DNA of 64,000 nt from Myotis daubentonii. Its lineage: Eukaryota; Chordata; Mammalia; Chiroptera; Vespertilionidae. The translations under genes and the position numbers were made by a program. The stretch lies in the NCBI RefSeq assembly GCF_963259705.1, contig NC_081844.1, forward strand, positions 22,739,715 to 22,803,714, read 5' to 3'. Of this stretch, positions 56,158 through 64,000 are shown one piece after another (the first letter of the stretch is position 1; each line of letters opens with the position of its first letter). A model generated the notes under the pieces. It did not search any database. It saw only the letters and a program-made list of their open reading frames with translations, and was not told where the DNA came from.

Positions 56158-56359
56158 GGTCACCTCTAGGCCTGTGCCCGGTTGGGGAGTTCCAGCAAGG
56201 GGTCACCATTCACCACTCAGCTAGGAATATAAGAAGGCCTTGGCCTAGCCCTTCAGGGTCAGGACTGAGGAATTTGAAGGGGCAGGCCTGGCCTTTCCTG
56301 GGCCAGCACAGGCACACAGGTGGGGGCCAAGAGCCGAAGCTTGGCATCTGTCGGCCAGC

Positions 56360-58327
56360 CTAACTGTGTTTGGAGAAGTATTCCTTGCTATCATCCACGT
56401 TGGGCTTGATCGTGTCACTACCTGGCTTCCAGTTGGCGGGACAGACTGTGGGAAGACACAAGGATGCACATGTGAGGCTACAGCCCCACAGTCAAGGTAG
56501 GGCAGCAGCGAGAGGCAAGGTGAGATCCCGAGTTGCAGAAGAAAAAGCCCAGAGCCAAGTGGTCCAGGCCCAAGACCACATGTTGACAGAAGCCCCCAAG
56601 TCCAAGTGCAGGGCTTGTAGCTGATATTTTTATTTCTTTATGGCCCCTCTAGCCCCATCTTTTTCCCTCAGCTCCACCCCTAGTAGACTTTGAGAGGCTA
56701 TGGTCAAGCTGTGTCCTCCACCCACAAAGGTAGTCTGATCCAACGAATTTTATTCAAGCCTGCTGTGGCACACATCTTCTCAAATACCTTCTCTATATTA
56801 CCTCCCAGCTGCCCACCCTCGTATTGGGGTATCTCCCCAATCAGACTAGAAACTTCCTGCCGATGAGGCCCTGAGCCGAACCTTCTATGGGGCCTTCACA
56901 TCCATGTTACATAGGTGATAAAGCAGGCAGTGAATGTCTACATGAGTGACAGAGAGGGGCATGTGTGTGCACTCACCTTCCCCGTGCTCATCTGTGTACT
57001 GGAAGGCCTGGACCAGCCGCAGAGCCTCATCCACAGAGCGTCCCACAGGCAAATCGTTGACAGTGATCTGGCGAAGGACACCCTTGCCATCGATGATAAA
57101 GAGGCCCCTGAAGATATGAGGGTTCACAGTGAAAAGCTGGTAGCTCCCACTGGCCGGGCCGGGGGAGGGAGCACCATCTCCCTTCCAGCCACAGGGCTAA
57201 TGGCAGGGAGGGCATTGCCCAAGAGTGGTCCCCTCACCCTGAGAACCCCATTACCGGTAGGCGATGCCATCCTCTTCCTTCAGCACGCCGTAATCATGGG
57301 ACAAACTTCTGGTTACATCAGCCAGCAGGGGGATGTTCAAGGGGCCCAAGCCGCCCTCCTTCCGGGGGGTGTTAATCCTGGGAGTAGGGGAGACAGGGCT
57401 GGGACCTCAGGATGCCTGCCACAGCAGGGCACTCACCCTGTGGACCTGGGTGTGATAAGGGCTGGAGACGGGGTGCTGGAGGAGAGAGATAAGGGGCTTT
57501 GGAGCAAGGCCCTGGAGGGCCCACCCACTCCACCCTGATGCGGGTGCAGGGGCTGTTTCCCACAGCTGGGAAGACTAAGCTAACACTCTCATTCCAACCA
57601 AGTGGCTTCACATGTGCCGGTGGTCACCAGCCTCCTGGGGCAAAGCGCCCATCCTCCTCTCCAGCTGGGCTCTGGGGCCCAGCCCTCCACGCCCTTGAAC
57701 TGGAGTTGCCACCTTCTTGAAATAGTTGCTGGAGGGAGGCTGCTTAGCCCTAAGTGAGAGAAAGCCTTTGCAACTTCACACCAAGCAACTAGATTCCAAA
57801 AGCTAATTACTGCTGTCATCATCAGTTAAGGACTTGGGCGTCATTATTTCCAATATTTTCAAGATGTGGGAAGGGAGGTGCAGAGGTTGAGCAAGGCCAC
57901 ACTAGAACACACAGCTGGGACCCGGTAGAGGTAGAGGTCTGGCTGCACCCCTCCCTCCCTGCGGGCCCCCACTCCTACCAAGCCAGGTGGGTGAACTGCG
58001 AGTCCACGGAGACCCCCAGCACCTCGCAGCCCAGCTTGCGGAAGTCCGCGGCGTGCTCGCTGAAGGCGATGATCTCGGTGGGGCACACGAAGGTGAAGTC
58101 CAGCGGGTAGAAGAAGAGGACCACGTACTTCCCTGGAGGAGGGGGAGGGAATGGAGAGTGAGGGCCCAGCGCCGCCGACGCGCGCGCCCCGCCCCCACCT
58201 GGGCCTCCTCCAGGCCGGCCTCACCTCTGTAGTCGGAGAGTTTCACCTCCTGGAAGGCGCCGTCCACCACGGCGGTGGCCTGGAAGTCCGGGGCGGGCTT
58301 GCCAATGCGCGCGTTGCCGGAGGCCAT
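56360..58327 (-). CDS. PRDX2: Peroxiredoxin-2, typical 2-Cys thiol peroxidase
   Basis: Five coding exons in transcript order: 58225-58327, 57979-58132, 57255-57377, 56977-57107 and 56360-56445. They give 198 residues, as in human. PRDX2 is the abundant cytosolic and red-cell enzyme that reduces hydrogen peroxide with thioredoxin. The peroxidatic Cys51 lies in [11 protein letters not shown] and the resolving Cys172 in the EVCPANW segment. The GGLG loop and the C-terminal YF pair (EYFSKHS) that make the enzyme prone to overoxidation are both present. [15 protein letters not shown] is the start, and the last residue is Ser instead of the Asn I expect in human. A non-coding exon 1 ends with a CAG|GTAGGG donor at 58791/58792. 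THSD8 diverges from the same CpG island. Confidence 0.97.
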
Positions 58328-58791
58328 GACTGAAAGCTGAGACCCCCCGCCCCCTCCTGCCTGGTCAGTGCGCCCGGGAAGACCCTTGTCCTCCTTCCCA
58401 AGGTCACGCTGCGTGCTGGGCCCGGGGGCCGAGTCAGAGGGCGAAGGCAGGGGCCCTGTCCGGAACCCTCCTCGGTACCGGCTGTCCGCGGCTTCTGGAC
58501 CACGGGGGACCCCTTCCTCCCGGCCAACAAGAGCGGCCCAGCCGCTGCCGCCCGGCCTCCCATGAGCAAAGTGACCTCAATGCGGTGGCGCGGGCTCGCC
58601 CCCGGGAGGAACCCCGGGAGCAGGGGGCGGGGAGCACGCCGAGCTCCGGCCTCGATTCCCCAGCCCACCCCAAGGACAAAGGCGGCCACCAAGGCGGGCG
58701 GGAAACAAAGGCGGCCAGGCCGAGGCTTGGAGAGGGCCGGAGAGGCTCCCAGGGGGCTCCCGCCAGCCCGGTGCGCTCCAGGCGTCCCTAC

Positions 58792-61778
<2,987 letters not shown>

Positions 61779-62600
61779 GTCCGGGTTAGAGGCGGGCCCA
61801 GAGGAGGCGGACCGGGTGGGCGGGGAAGTCCCCAGGTGGGCGGGAAGAAAGGAGGAACGGGGGTGGGGGTGGGGGGTGGGGTGGCGCAGAGGAGGTGGGC
61901 ATCGGGAAGGGAGACCTGGGGCCCTAGGTCTAGGGCTTGAGGCTGGTGGGGGGGTGGGGGGAGGAGAAAGCTGAGTCCGGAGATGTGAGCAGAAAAGACG
62001 TTATCCGGGCAGAAAGGAAGATAGTGGAGGAAAACAGACGAAGGAGCTGTGACCCCGAGGAAGGGCCATGAGCCTGGTGAGAGCTGGGGACCCCCAGGCA
62101 GAGGAATGAGCCCTGCTGAGACCAGAAAATAAGATGGGGGAGAGGAGAAGGGCGGGGTGGGGGACAACTGACTCCTGATATACAAGAGTCTCTGAGGTCT
62201 TGGGGTCTCAGACCTCGGTTCGGAGGAAGGGGAGGCTTCTTCCGAATGAGACAGAGGCTAGTGGGGGGCGGGCGGAGATCCTGAAGAGGTGCCGAGAGGC
62301 AGGTAGATGAGAGAGGCAGTCCAAGGCCTGAGCCCAATGGGGTGGGGACACCTACTCCAGGGCGCCTAGACTTTGTGGAGGGACAGGGATCGCGGTGGCA
62401 AATGGCCTGAGTCCAGGTGGGGGGACGGGAGTTCTGGGAGTGTAATGCTATTTCATCTTACAGGCCTGACTGGGCCGTTCCCTTCCAGTTCCGCTCAGTT
62501 TCCCGTTTAATTCCCGCTTCTCCCACCAGCCCCGGCGGGCGAGGTTCGGGATACCTCTGAGCGCGGCTTGGAAAGCGACCCCTCCTACCGGGTTTCTGAA
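61779..62600. other. THSD8-RNASEH2A spacer
   Basis: GC-rich, G-run-rich sequence after the THSD8 stop. No AATAAA was seen close by, so the THSD8 3' end is unresolved. No repeat or gene recognised. Confidence 0.5.
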
Positions 62601-62619
62601 AGGCAGAGCGCTGGACTGG

Positions 62620-63701
<1,082 letters not shown>

Positions 63702-64000
63702 TAACTGTTGGGTTGCTCCATTTGATCACCTCAGGAGAAAATGGGAGTATGAGTGCAGTGGGCAGTTCAGCATCAGACATATGTCATACCTCAAAAATAT
63801 GCATTGCTGCTGTTGACTTCCTACTGCTTTTCCTACCCTAAATATGTGACCCATTAAGGACCATGATGGGGCCCCAGCCCCACCCCCCTCTATCTCTACC
63901 CTAAAAGCTCAGTGTCCAGAACAAATCCCACATCTGTCCACTAGTCCTAGCCCAGGGCACTCTCCAGTCCTGGATGCCTGCCCCATTCTCTTCCCTGGTT

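Overview
This is nuclear DNA of a placental mammal, almost certainly a vespertilionid bat. More than 20 copies of the vespertilionid tRNA-derived VES SINE are present, with tRNA-like heads, a CATCGATG motif and AATAAAATATATT tails. They are joined by bat-type hAT elements (a SPIN-like copy and palindromic MITEs), together with old MIR and L2 repeats shared by all mammals. Genes are interrupted by GT-AG introns and promoters lie in CpG islands. Coding exons were built by hand from splice sites and recognised protein sequence.

Gene order and strands match human 19p13.13 as I know it: TNPO2 (-, first coding exon only), TRIR/C19orf43 (-), GET3/ASNA1 (+), BEST2 (+), HOOK2 (-), JUNB (+, intronless), PRDX2 (-), THSD8 (+) and RNASEH2A (+, first four coding exons, cut by the window end). 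The rebuilt reading frames close exactly: TRIR 174 aa, GET3 348, BEST2 508, HOOK2 719, JUNB 347, PRDX2 198, THSD8 116.

Layout. 1-2.7 kb: TNPO2 5' end and CpG promoter. 2.7-7.2 kb: spacer with an orphan NRF1/ZNF143 module, a solo LTR, a SINE and L2. 7.2-10.5 kb: TRIR. 10.6-12.5 kb: SPIN element and a SINE pair. 12.56-19.2 kb: GET3. 19.2-22.4 kb: spacer. 22.5-26.6 kb: BEST2. 26.6-28.5 kb: repeats. 28.5-40.2 kb: HOOK2, convergent with BEST2. 40.2-51.4 kb: gene-free block upstream of JUNB with orphan CpG islands, an AP-1 cluster, a CA minisatellite and a CArG box. 51.4-53.9 kb: JUNB and its 3' enhancer. 54-56 kb: repeats. 56.1-59.1 kb: PRDX2, sharing a head-to-head promoter with THSD8 (59.1-61.8 kb). 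62.6-64 kb: RNASEH2A.

The genes are functionally unrelated housekeeping or tissue genes (nuclear import, RNA processing, tail-anchored protein insertion, chloride channel, dynein adaptor, AP-1 factor, peroxidase, secreted TSP1 protein, RNase H2), so this is not an operon-like system. The most interesting points are: a 6-nt microexon and a locally duplicated, in-frame decoy splice acceptor in HOOK2; a GC-AG intron in GET3; a same-strand cluster of four perfect AP-1 sites plus a composite 3' enhancer around JUNB; and several transposons with intact target-site duplications, one a hairpin-forming palindrome. I found no wholly new biological system.
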